Part shown: piece after piece, positions 37,705 to 48,949 of the stretch
Position numbering within the stretch: the stretch's first letter is position 1
Layout: the number at the start of each line of letters is the position of its first letter
Origin: Glandiceps talaboti
Lineage: Eukaryota > Hemichordata > Enteropneusta > Spengelidae
Direction of reading: 5' to 3'
Length of the DNA: 64,000 bases
Assembly (NCBI RefSeq): GCF_964340395.1
Contig: NC_135563.1
Location: forward strand, 12,037,151 to 12,101,150
Notes under the pieces: generated by a model
What the model was told of the DNA's origin: nothing
Database searches by the model: none
What the model saw: only the letters and a program-made list of their open reading frames with translations
Made by a program: the position numbers and the translations under genes

Positions 37705-37900
37705 CTAAGTGAGTGAGTGAGTGAGTGAGTGAGTGAGTGAGTGAGTGAATGAGTGAGTGAGTGAGTGAGTGAGTGAGTGAGTGTCACTGAATGAATGAAT
37801 AAGTGAGTGAGTGAGTGAGTGAGTGAGTGAGGAGTGAGTGAGTGAGTGAGTGAGTGAGTGAGTGAGTGAGTGAGTGAGTGAGTGAGTGAGTGAGTGAGAG
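37705..37900. repeat. (GAGT)n microsatellite
   Basis: About 190 bp of GAGT units with a few breaks (one missing T near 37.83 kb; GAAT variants near 37.79 kb). The Thr-His-Ser-Leu frame on the minus strand is an artefact. Confidence 0.95.
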
Positions 37901-37949
37901 CGTAATTTGTAGGTGAGTGTGTTAGTCAGTGAGTCAGTGGATGAATACT

Positions 37950-40900
37950 AAATTGGGTATGTGAAAAAAGAGGGAGAACCTTCGTGAATGAATATGTATA
38001 ACAGGAAACGCACAGAGAATGGAAGGAAATAGCAACAGCTTGAAATAAATATGAACACGAAATTGACACTTTCTATACAACACGGAATGGCAGGAGATAG
38101 GTTCTAGAAATGTGCTATTATTGTCACTTCTGTGTAATAAAATATTTTTAAGTACAGATATATGCCTTTAAATTTAAAACGAGAAAGATATACCCAATAT
38201 TACAAACATCACAAATGATTATGATTTCAGAGTAAGAGACAGATTCGGTTTATTATATAATGAGATACCTCAAATGCCCACGCGGTTCCTAGCGACCATA
38301 TTTTAGTTCTTGTATAATTGTACGTAGACAGCTTAATCAATTCGAAAAGTTTGATTAGATACCATAAGGTACTTTAGAAAATTGCAGAAATTAATCTGTA
38401 GAGATTTCTCGTTTAACTGAACAATCCAATTGCCCGTGTCCAGGTTGGGAGGACGTTTATAGATTATTGATGACACTAACTTAGAGCCTTTTGCATCAAA
38501 ATGAAAACGGGACTACAGATTAACGCAGAAATCTATCAACCATAAATTTATCAGCAACAACTACGAAGTGATTAATTTGACTTAATGGGTTTTGCTTGAT
38601 TTGCAATGATGATAAAGTGTATTTAATGACTCGAAAAAGATCTGACTGTACTGGTAACCCCTGTGGTTCTTATTTCTACGGATCATTTTCCTATCGTAAA
38701 ATCTGCTAAGTGAACTGTATTTCAGAAAGACGCCCCTCGAAATGACAGTCAATTGACAATTTTAAGATGTATTAGTTTAGACTTACACAGTTAAAGACAT
38801 AGATGCAGATCATCATACAGGGGTTAAAGTTCATCGAACAAATTTACGACTGCCGTGATAGTGCAGTCGCACAAGAAGCTCTGAACTATTGCAACTTAGT
38901 TGAGAGTTCTACCATCGGCATCTTCCATTTAAAGCTAGGTCATAACTTTCACTATGTCATCAGCCAAATGCATGTTTTGTAAGTCAAATATCAACAGTGT
39001 GGGCGTGACCCTTTACACTGGGTTAGGTATTTTTGTTGACATGAAAATTATATCCTTTACCTCTCCAAATTGACGGAAACATAGTATGGTATGGCTTTGA
39101 AATCACCCACAGACAAAAGTTAAGCTTATATATTTTTAGACAAAGCTGAAATCATTTTCAAAGTTCCACTCATCCCTTTCATTTGAATTTTACTTTTGAA
39201 GCATTTGGCACAAGTTTCGTCAATCCCAAAAAAAATCCAATAAATACTGGCTTTAGAACGAAGAATACCCAGTCCAGAAATATACGCAGACGCAGATTGC
39301 ACCAGTCACTTTCCTCTTGTGGAATGACGTAACGGGATGAGGGGAACGGCATTTGGATATTAATGCTCGTAGAAATCTAGCACAGTAAAAGTATACCAAA
39401 GATGCGTCACCATCTAATAATCGCTGTATTTGTGCTGTCTGTCTTTATCTAATACTAAGTGTATTAATGAATTCCGAAATATTCGTTAAAAATATATGAA
39501 GGTTTATCCAAAGAATGCAAACTTTTCAATAAAGTATTACGTAAATCTAATGAAAACTGACTACAACAGATATTATTTGGAATGATGGCGACCCCTGCAG
39601 CAAACCCTGCCTAGGGTTCTTTCAAAATATCAAGAAATTAAAAAAAAAAAAATACTATAGTCTGATACAATGTTTATAGATACAGTTTCGAAATTTTATC
39701 AATATATCTATGAATATAATTTGCAATAGCCATAATGTTAGCATAACCAATCATTTTCAAATTTCTTAAATAACTAACTATACTTTGCATGAAGTGTCAT
39801 CAATCAATATGTTCAGCTAACTTGATTCGAAAAAAAGATTATTACATATCTTTAAGAAAAACTAATTTGTTATAGCATGTCTAAGTTATCAAAATGAGCA
39901 CAACTATAATTGTTTTTACGAACGCCACGGTCAGAACAACTAAAAGCTGGAACAACTTTACACATAGTATTACAAATACGTATAGTTATCCCGTTTAGTG
40001 TTCACTACGAGCTACTACTCATCCACATTCTACTCTTTCAAACGAGTATCATCTACAATGACAAAACACTACATCGAACAAACTTATAGGCTAAATACCT
40101 TTTAAAATGAAAGTACTTTCCGGTTAGTATGTCAGAGTCGAAATAAGAAAAAGGGCAAGTGTGGGAATGAATATTCGTAGGTACAATTGCATTTGTCATT
40201 ATTTAAATGACATTCTTTAGTTTTTGCTAGGAAACAACTATTTTCCGTAACTGTAGAGTTGGGTTTACAATCTTTAGATTTCAACATACGTAAACCAAGG
40301 ACTGTACAATGTAACATGGTGTAAATTTACTTTTATTTCCGTGTTAATTCAAACATGTTTTATACTCAAAAAGGCAAAATAGTGAGAATTTACTTTCATT
40401 TCCGTGTATATTTTCTTGCCAAATATTTTGGTCATTTTCTTTTCAAATGCCTTTCCGGACAAACCAGCTCTTCAGACTGTACGTTGAATTACAACTGTAC
40501 GATCTGCACATTGTTCGACTACTTCACATAATATTCTACCTTTACTACACATTTATTACACCTCATCAAACTATCAAAAAAGTATTGTGATCACCTAGTA
40601 TTTAGTCTGAGACTCAGGGTTGAAGTAATTTCTCAAAAACATTTACAGTCCTGACATTTGTACCGTGTTCTGAAGCAATGTTATTGGAAACAACATTCCC
40701 TTTTTTAATTTTGCATAACAACCTTATACAATTTAGACTTGGCAACTATTTATGAGCGTGATATATTACTAAAAAGGGTTTGCTGTAAATTAGCACATTA
40801 TTTTTTAACCACGTGTAACAATTCGGTATCTGATTCATTTGTAATTGAATATATGTTTTGGTGCAGAAAGCCACGAATTGCAAACACATCTCGTATCGTC

Positions 40901-41310
40901 GCCGGACACTACCAATGACAATGTTTATTCATACCACACCGGGCAGATGGATAACACACTAAAAGCCTGTAGTAAATCATATTCATCTAATAATTGAATC
41001 CTTAATTTTGCAATAAGGAAACCAATCTTGTAAATCAAAGACGGCAATCAATTACACGTTACCAAAGTATTGATAGAACACCCATCTGGGGCAATTGATA
41101 ACTATCTGGATAATGCATACATGTCTGAATCTTGGGAATTGGGGGAAAGTGATCTCTAGTTAGCCCTTCATCAACTCATTATAATATTCTGTAATTTTTT
41201 GCAGTCGACACCAGTCGGTACCTTTGAATGTACCATGCGTTATTAAACATTTCTTCTGCATATGTATATAATGTTCTGAAAAGTCACTATTCCATGGGAT
41301 TAATTTTTGT
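37950..41310. other. No recognisable gene
   Basis: AT-rich. There is a short direct repeat (TTTAC TTT(T/C)ATTTCCGTGT near 40.33 and 40.39 kb). An isolated strong acceptor (ATTTTTTGCAG to 41205) is followed by a 13-codon frame in one phase. Nothing is strong enough to call. Confidence 0.4.
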
Positions 41311-41327
41311 TTGCACTATATATACAT

Positions 41328-41358
41328 ACATGCCTGCATACATACATACATGCCTGCA

Positions 41359-41392
<34 letters not shown>

Positions 41393-41463
41393 CATACATG
41401 CATACATACATACATACATACATACATACATACATACATACATACAGACATACAGACATACAG
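41328..41463. repeat. (CATA)n microsatellite
   Basis: CATA units with TGCC, ATAT and CAGA interruptions. The Tyr-Ile-His-Thr frames are artefacts. Confidence 0.95.
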
Positions 41464-41499
41464 AATGATTACTTCATTCGTACAGTACTATAACCACAC

Positions 41500-44400
41500 A
41501 GTATCATAAATATGGCTAAGGGTAACTGCCGCCTACTTTTCTGCCTGTCTGTCAGTTTTTCATTTGTCCGATCTCAGTTCTTATTAACGTATCGGCTGAG
41601 TAGCATGAAGTTTAAGTCCGATAATATCGATAACGCTCGTGTCAACTTCATGATTGCGAATGACGTCTTTTCATAACCGCGAGCACTGACATAAATGTAT
41701 TGATGGATTAAAGTTATTTCCGAAAATAACTGTGAAGGGGCAAGATATTCATAATAAAACTCATTAATATGCAAATTAGTTGATTGATTTAAGTATAACG
41801 AACAGCTGAAGTTTTGAAACCAATTATAACAATTGAATGATGCAGGTTCTGATTATCAGAAAATATATTACTTCTTTTTTAGGCATCAAAGTTAGACTTT
41901 GAGGCAACAAAAATGTTAATACCACACTATGCTGCATATGTGATAACACCATCAATTTATAGTTTTGTCAATTGATATGCAAGACAGACACACCATCATA
42001 AGAGTAGAAGTAAATCTAGGATACCAATTCTTTATAATTTCTTAAACAAAAGAAAAATGTATGACCAGAGTTTCGATAGATGCTAATATTTAAATATGCA
42101 AATTAGCTAATTAAGTATGAAATGTAAAAGAAAAATGTGCAAACAGACAATTTTCCATAATGACAAATGCTTATCGCAGCTCTGTAAATGCAGTGAATAT
42201 ATACATGCGAATGGTGCAGTAGATAAGTACGATTTAAGTGTCGCTGTATAGGTTACATTATATTGCTTTTGATGTCGTTTTTCTGACAAAAGCGGATTCA
42301 TAGAACACTGTAGTGAAGTTTAAAAAGTGCGGACAATATCTTACAGTGATACCACTACTATATTCCTTGACACGCGTCGATGTAGCATGCATAAAAACTC
42401 TTGGCATACTTCATTTGCATCTACTCGCTTCAGCTAATAATTGGAAGACCGTCATCTTTGTTCATGCATAACGAAATGCCTGTATGTAAAAAATAAATTA
42501 ATGGCTTTCTCTACAGATTATGCTGATCTGATAATCTACTCACCCATTCTGTGTTTCCTGAGTTCCAAACTAATTCGGTCCTTCATTTCCTGCATAAGAT
42601 TGAGAATTCGTTTTTAACAACAAATTGCCACGCGATGACTACCACGGGATTACAGTAGTAGTGGCCTTCAAAACTTCAGTCGTCCATGAACAACTTATTT
42701 ATATTCCTAAAATTCTTGATTGTACTTTTGTATTTAAAGGAAAGTCTAGTCAGCCTATCAGTGCTCCTTAGTGCATCTGTATCGATTACTGCCATTAACT
42801 TACATATAACGTCGGGTGATAAAATAGCAGTTTGATGACTTACACAACTATATATACATTGAAATCTTGTAAAGAAGCCCTACTGTACTTATATGTTCTA
42901 CCTTTTGGGGGATTTCATGCAAAGTTTAATTCTTGAAATAATAGGAGGATGTTATGGACTAAACATCTTGTTTTAAGGTTAAGAATGGGTTCAAGTTTTC
43001 TTAAAACAAAAGTGACAGCAATCAAAATTTTTATTTCCGAGGCGCTTACTACGTTGAAATCGTACTAAACTGTAAACAACTGTGAGGATTTATTTCGATT
43101 AATGAAGTTGGGTCATATCTCCGATAGTCATTATTCCAAGTCAAATGATATGAGTATGTTTCCAACAATAAAAAGGAAACGGCAATACGGGCTTATACGT
43201 ATCAAAGGTAGATAGGCAACTTTATATTACGTGCTCGGTCTAGGATCAAAGTGGTAATATAAAGCTGACGGTTTCCCAATTTCAAGATTTCAATAAGATT
43301 GCAAAGACTAGATTCGCAATCTATATTGGATTTACAAGGTACCATTATAGTTTTTCCTGCAATGAAAGCTGTCTAATATACACTAATCACTACCCACGTG
43401 ATCAATTCGTTTCATGTTTCAAATAATTAGGAAGGTAATTGCATTTGAATTACATTACCTGTTCGAAATCACAGGCAATTATTTTCATCGAAAATCGATT
43501 TTGACAGTCATAACATTTTTACAGACCTCCTTAGATTCGTGCAGATATCTCAACGTCGCATTGTACCTTGGACCCATTCATAATTACATTAGTCAATCAA
43601 AGAAGGAGTAATTATAGGCTATGTGTGGAATAAAGTGCCGATTTCACGATATTAACTTAATAGAATATAATTTCTTGTTTTATGGTAAAATGTGCCTTCG
43701 GGACAAAATTCCCTGAGAATAAAAGTTCTTCAATTCTCTCCGAACTTTGCCATATGGAAGCTTGTTCTTTTGAAGTAATAAATAAATATGGTTGTTCACC
43801 ATTTTCTTGTCATGAAAATCGCCAATCTGCTCTTTTCTTAAAGCGTTAAACAGTGTTAGGCAACCTTATTGGATACTGAAACAGCTTAATTTGGATATCA
43901 ATTTGTTCTCTATTTGTAAAATTTGTACTATGACACCTGGTTATTTTTTAAATGATTTAAACAGAGAATAGGTTGGATTTTTACAAAGTAACAGCAAAAG
44001 TTTAACGAGTTTATTCCAGAGACGCATTAAATGTTAAAATAAATTTACTTCATTTTTTTTCTCTTGATGATTCAGCTTGTCAACCAATTTCTATGTACAT
44101 GGATATTGAATGCGTTGAAAACACACACAAATTGCCAGTTGCAGCTGCGTTCGCAATTTTGTCTTACCATATGCAAACAAAACCATTAATTTACATTCCT
44201 ATCAACTGTATGAAGATTATAATAAAGTAAACAGTATTATAGTCGTAAGCCACAGCCTCTTATACGGCAGCGTCCAGCAGAAATATGTACAATGGCTTCG
44301 AGAATGGTAAACAGTAGTAATTCGAACATCCAGCCCCGATCTACTCAATCACGTTTTCCGTTCTCATTCGACTATTTAATTTCCTTTATCACATACCATA

Positions 44401-44800
44401 TATATTAGTGTTTTCATTTCATCTGCATACAATATGCATTTAAATCTTGTTTTTGTATAAATAACTGTTTTCTGCCCCGAAAACATCGAGAATGCATACA
44501 TTACAAGACGCTTCATTTCCTATTGGTGGACTTCTCTTCGGAAAGGGGAACAGGGTGCAGAATACAAATAATAAAATACTGTAACCTCGCTGAAATCTTA
44601 TTTCACGGTACATTTAGACGATGTTCGGTTTTGGAATCATCTTCCACTTGGGAGTAATACTCGTGTCTTTCGATACAGTCTTCATTTCAGGGGTGCATGC
44701 TAGTTAAGTTAGATTCATTATAAAAAGCGTGAGTCAAGATCAAAGTACATGTATAGGTTAATCATTGTATATAAAACATAACTAAGCAGAAGCTATGGAG
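41500..44800. other. No recognisable gene; possible diverged family A units at 41.74-42.11 kb
   Basis: AAGATATTCATAATAAAACT then CATTAATATGCAAATTAG (41.74 kb), and an AATATGCAAATTAGCTAATT word at 42.09 kb, resemble the 61.5-kb array. The resemblance is too short to call. A perfect 11-bp inverted repeat lies at 43220-43230/43254-43264. Confidence 0.35.
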
Positions 44801-44861
44801 TTGACAAAGACTGGCAGGCTGGACAGTATTTAGTAACCAAGGGCAGGTCAGAACGAGACTA

Positions 44862-45110
44862 GAATAGAATAGACACAGCTAGAATAAACTACTAGACTAG
44901 ACAGGGCTGGACTGAACTGAACTGAACTAAATTAAACTGTACAGTAACTGTATAACTGGACTAGTTTAAATTGTGAGTAATTTTGATATAATAGTGAGTT
45001 TTTACTATAAATGGAGGCAGAACTAGACTAAACCAAACTAGATAAAACGAAACAAACGACAAGATAATACAATTAGGCTCAAACCAACTACAATCAAACC
45101 CATCCATACT
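44862..45110. repeat. Degenerate ACTAG/ACTGA pentanucleotide repeat
   Basis: Runs of AGACT, ACTAG, ACTGA and AACTAA pentamers interrupted by AT-rich sequence. A decayed pentanucleotide array. Confidence 0.65.
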
Positions 45111-46140
45111 AAATAATAACAAGTCTCCGTAGAAGACATAACCCTCAAATACATTACTTCTATGTGACTGAGTGAAGACAAGATTTAAAAGAAATTGGCG
45201 GCAACAAATAAATACTATAAAGTGTCTGTGCTGAATTTCAGTAATTGAACCTGAAGAACCAGGTCAAGGCCAAATGCCAATGTCTCTATGAATGAACGTT
45301 TTTGAAGTCTCTATGAATGAACGTTTTTGCCGTCTCTATGAATGAACGTTTTTGCTGTCTCTATGAATGAACAACGTTTTTGAGTTATCTGGTAAATCAT
45401 GATTGTTCACTACAAATGTGGCTGCCATTGAGCAAAGTAATGTATGTCTGTTTATCTATCTGGTTCTGCATTACCCATAGACAAGATCTAAAGGAAAGTA
45501 GTCACACCAAAGTGTCTGCAATATGCAATAGCTTAATTTTGATGGGCTACCCTATAGGTCAAGGTAAGGTCAATGGTCGCTGTCATACAAGAAACCTTGC
45601 ACGTGATAATATGGGGAACACACAGGAATAGAATTTTTCTAGTTACACAGTAATATATAGTGAGTGTTTACTATAAATGGCGTCTCTATGTATTACAGTT
45701 TTTTAGTTATATAAATATTGCTTTTAACTAGAAATATGGCTGCCATTCAGTAAAAGTGATATGAGCAACAAATAAAATGCTTATGTATAGTTCTTTTCTT
45801 CAATATTACTTGTCAAGGTCAAGGTCTCCAAAGATAGCTTGCATCTGGTAATATGGGGTAGACACTTGAATTGAGTCTATGTATTACAATTTTTGAGTTA
45901 TGTAGTAAATATTGATTTTTTAACTACAAACAAGTTAAGGCCACGATTCGGTCCAATTTGCATATATCAAAAGACAAAGTGTCATGCATATGTCCCATAT
46001 ACTATATCACCTCCTGCCAGGTTTGAAAGAAATCGGACACTGCATGTCTGAGAAATGACGTATTACGAATGCACAAATGTACGGACAATCGGCTGGACGG
46101 AGCCCATCGTAATAGTCTCCCCTTTGGGTACTACACATAA
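44976..46140 (+). repeat. Composite dispersed-repeat block
   Basis: Partial copies recur of a unit with landmarks GTTTTTGAGTTAT, (T/G)GGCTGCCATT, GGTCAAGGTC and GGTAATATGGGG, at about 45.37-45.63, 45.68-45.87 and 45.87-45.94 kb. TAGTGAGT...TTTACTATAAATGG occurs at 44.99 and 45.66 kb. The block ends in a GC-richer tail (46.00-46.14 kb) with GCCAGGTTTGAAAGAAATCG and CGGACAATCGG...GGACGGAGCCC, which has the look of a multicopy invertebrate repeat consensus. No coding potential was seen. Confidence 0.6.
45282..45380 (+). repeat. 25-bp tandem repeat, four copies
   Basis: GTCTCTATGAATGAACGTTT-type units start at 45282, 45307, 45332 and 45357, exactly 25 bp apart. The last copy has a 3-bp insertion. 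Confidence 0.95.
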
Positions 46141-46179
46141 CAAACCAAATTTAGCCACGCCCAGTCCTAAACCGACTTA

Positions 46180-46530
46180 ACCACGTGCACACCAAAATCC
46201 AACCCATTCCAACTGAACTAAAAACCAATCCAACCCAATATAACTCATCTAGAGCCGAGCCAAGCCAACAAACCCATCCCATCCCAAGCAAGCCAAATAA
46301 CATCCTAATCCAGCCCAACTCAATATAAATCATCATATCCCAACCAACCCTACTTTAATTCATTTCAAACCATGCAAACCAAGCATAGCACACCAAACCC
46401 CAATCCAACCCACCCAACTATCAAAATCAAGCGAAAGCAAAAACGAAACCATCCCAATACAGCCTCATCCTTATTCAACCCATTCCGAATCGAGCCAACA
46501 CAACCCGACCCAACAGAAAGAATATACTGC
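46180..46530. repeat. Strand-asymmetric CCAAC-rich degenerate repeat
   Basis: About 350 bp built of AACCC, CCAAT and CCAAC words with very few G on the plus strand. The Thr/Pro/Asn-rich frame from 46.37 kb and the Trp/Gly-rich minus frame are produced by this composition. Confidence 0.7.
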
Positions 46531-46741
46531 GCCTGTCAGATTGATTATGACCGTTCAAGAAGACAACAATACGGTATAGGACTGATATACATCTCAATAA
46601 CAAATCAATCCATAAGTGGAGTTATAAGATTTCATAACCTGTCAGAACCACGTGAACTTCTAACATTACTAATCACCAGAAATGGTGTCTTGATACAAAC
46701 ACATTAAAATTGTATAGTATAGCATTAAGTAATACCTAAAT

Positions 46742-47098
46742 TTATAGGTTTGAAGTTGTACTGATTGTGTTGCCGCTTCGCTTCTTTTTAAGACATATGG
46801 TAATTTGACTGTCAGTGTCTTTAAACCCATTTTCTTCAAAAACTGATACAATCGCTTCAATGAATAACTGTGTCAAGAGATATCGATCAAATTTATGAAA
46901 ATTATACCAACATGCGATCATGAAGCAATCAGACAGATTTGACCATTGCCGTTTCTCATTACCGAAAACAGAGAGACAGTAATTGTTTTCCATGACATCA
47001 CCCGTTACTATCAAGCGATCATGATAAATAAGTGTGTTAAATTTACGAGCCATTTCCAGTGTAATATTACACGCTTTTGACAAATGGAAAAAGACTTA
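46742..47098 (-). CDS. Unrecognised open frame, candidate exon
   Basis: A minus-strand frame open for 118 codons from just after a TAA (47098) to TAA at 46742, with no internal ATG near its start. TCTTTTTCCATTTGTCAAAAG at its beginning could be a 3' splice site. It contains CLSVFGNEKRQWSNLSDCFM and KFDRYLLTQLFIEAIVSVFE, with several cysteines. It looks coding in residue mix, but I do not recognise it. A second exon-like frame lies ~1 kb upstream on the same strand. The observed phases do not join directly, so another exon would be needed. Confidence 0.3.
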
Positions 47099-48063
47099 AT
47101 AGTTATGAGGATGTCGCTGTTATGTTTTGCTTTATAGCTGCAATAAAACATTGTGGATGTTTCTCCTGTGCCATATTATTTGACACTTTTTGATATGATA
47201 ACATTAAAAGATCGCTGCCCGCATTAATGCAAGATTGAAGTTTATGAATATTTTTGTTGTTTACACATGATGAAGGATGCTCACACTTAAAAGGGTTACA
47301 TGGATCTAGCTTAATGTATTAATTGTAATCGATACGTGCATATTGGGCACTGTATCATAAATAATTTATTTTGTTTTCCAATTGGGTATGTATCATTTTC
47401 AGGTGAACTTTTTACACTGTATTCTGGAAATCACTGTATTTTAAATGAATGCACACCATTTTCAGCATAATCTCTTTAATGTTATATTGGTATAGTTTCG
47501 AGGTGTTAAATTCAGGTTAAGACGCATTGTGCATATCCACTAATTTTTAACTGAATTTATTCGGACATTTGGCAAGGAAATTATCTTATTTGAAAAAAAG
47601 CATATGTACATTTTTGTTACATAAAATCTTTATATTAAAACTTGATATCAGAATGGACTAAAGGTATGTTTCACTACACAGTGTCTTAGTATATTTTCGT
47701 AAGGTTAGTACCGTACGTAGTATACAAAATCATATGAAACTATTGGACGTGTTAGATGGTTGAAACAAGTTACACGGAAATTTATCGTCTTCTCCAAACC
47801 CCACTTTATATGTATTGTTAATTAGAACGGAAATTGAACATGCATCTGTTCATTTGAATCTTAACATTCAAGACCCATTTAATTAATTAACATAATACTT
47901 GGCGTGAAGCTGATTATCACACATTTTGTAGTTACTGTACTATGCGAAAGAATGCATCAAAGTTTCTCTTCGCTTATATGAACCAAATGATTTTTTGTGG
48001 AGGTTAAAGTCGGGTACAACTACCATATATAGTGACACCACCTGCGCTGTTGTAATGTCATAC

Positions 48064-48260
48064 AATCTGAATGAATACGTCTTCTATTTGCTTTCTTCCT
48101 TTTGATTCAACATTCAGCTCGACAATGTTTACAAAAGTTTTATATTCTACATCGATCCCCATTTCTCGTGTGTAATTGAAATGAAATGTATAGCTTCCGC
48201 TGGCACGAAATCTGCCGCAAGCATTATTTCCGAAGCAAGACAGCAAATGAAAAGGTGTCT
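48064..48260 (-). CDS. Candidate internal exon, unrecognised
   Basis: Minus strand: a good acceptor (TATTCTCTTCGCATACTTTAG|AG, exon start 48260) and a plausible donor (AGATT|GTATGA, 48064) bound a frame with no stops. It contains CFGNNACGRFRASGSYTFHF and VNIVELNVESKGRKQIEDVF. The order suggests a beta-rich secreted domain, but this is only an impression. It may belong with the 46.74-47.10 kb frame. Confidence 0.3.
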
Positions 48261-48593
48261 CTAAAGTATGCGAAGAGAATACACGGTTGGCCTTCCTGTT
48301 GAGAAGAGGAAACCGGGTTATTGTTCAGTCCCTAATCCTTTTCAATTTTCAGTTATTATTCATTTTGCCTTCCTTCTCTTACATGAGGAAATGTTATCTA
48401 AAATGCATAATATATAACATCAGGTTGACATTAACATCAGAATGTATTGTCGTGATTGATTGTTGTCCGACCATCAATATGTGAAACTTCCTTGCCGTTA
48501 TTCGTCGTGTCACATGAACAGTAAGCGATGAGGATTCTATTGAAAGAAGTAACGTGACTTGGTTTCTGAAAATTACATGTCTACTTAAATTTA

Positions 48594-48755
48594 ATGGAAC
48601 TTTTTGTTAAGTTGTTTAAAGACGAGTTTAGACGTCATAGAGTAGTAGCGTCAAGTGTAAGGTCTTGGTTAGATTACATCATGAATATTTTAGTTTGTTT
48701 ACATGACACTTTGCATAGCGATGACGAAGATGATTCTGACGTATACAAGGCATGA
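48594..48755 (+). CDS. Small ORF or terminal exon with acidic tail
   Basis: Plus strand: ATG at 48594, 53 codons to TGA. It begins MELFVKLFKDEFRRHRVVAS and ends with HSDDEDDSDVYKA. The pattern (basic helix, hydrophobic helix with Trp, acidic C-terminus) and an AATAAA at 48922-48927 fit a last exon. An acceptor-like CTTTTTGTTAAG lies 17 bp into the frame. It lies just upstream of, and opposite in strand to, the 48.06-48.26 kb candidate. Not recognised. Confidence 0.27.
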   Translation: MELFVKLFKDEFRRHRVVASSVRSWLDYIMNILVCLHDTLHSDDEDDSDVYKA

Positions 48756-48949
48756 TGAAACGTTCTGGAACTACACACCGGCTTTTTGCACCAGCCTGTG
48801 AACTATCAAATAATCACTTTAATCTTGGGGGTGACAACAATATCATTGTACAGTTCTACACTCGTTTTACCACTTTAAAAAGACGTCCGTTCAATTTTAT
48901 AGACAGTAATTTAAAGTAATCAATAAAAAACATAAAAACTGCAAATAAT

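Noticed and set aside
41740-42110. Third array of the ~150-bp family
   Set aside because: Only two short words match and spacing (~325 bp) does not fit, so it is left as a possibility.
45282-45380. 25-bp units at constant spacing, considered as a CRISPR array
   Set aside because: The units are contiguous with no unique spacers and lie in eukaryotic repeat DNA.
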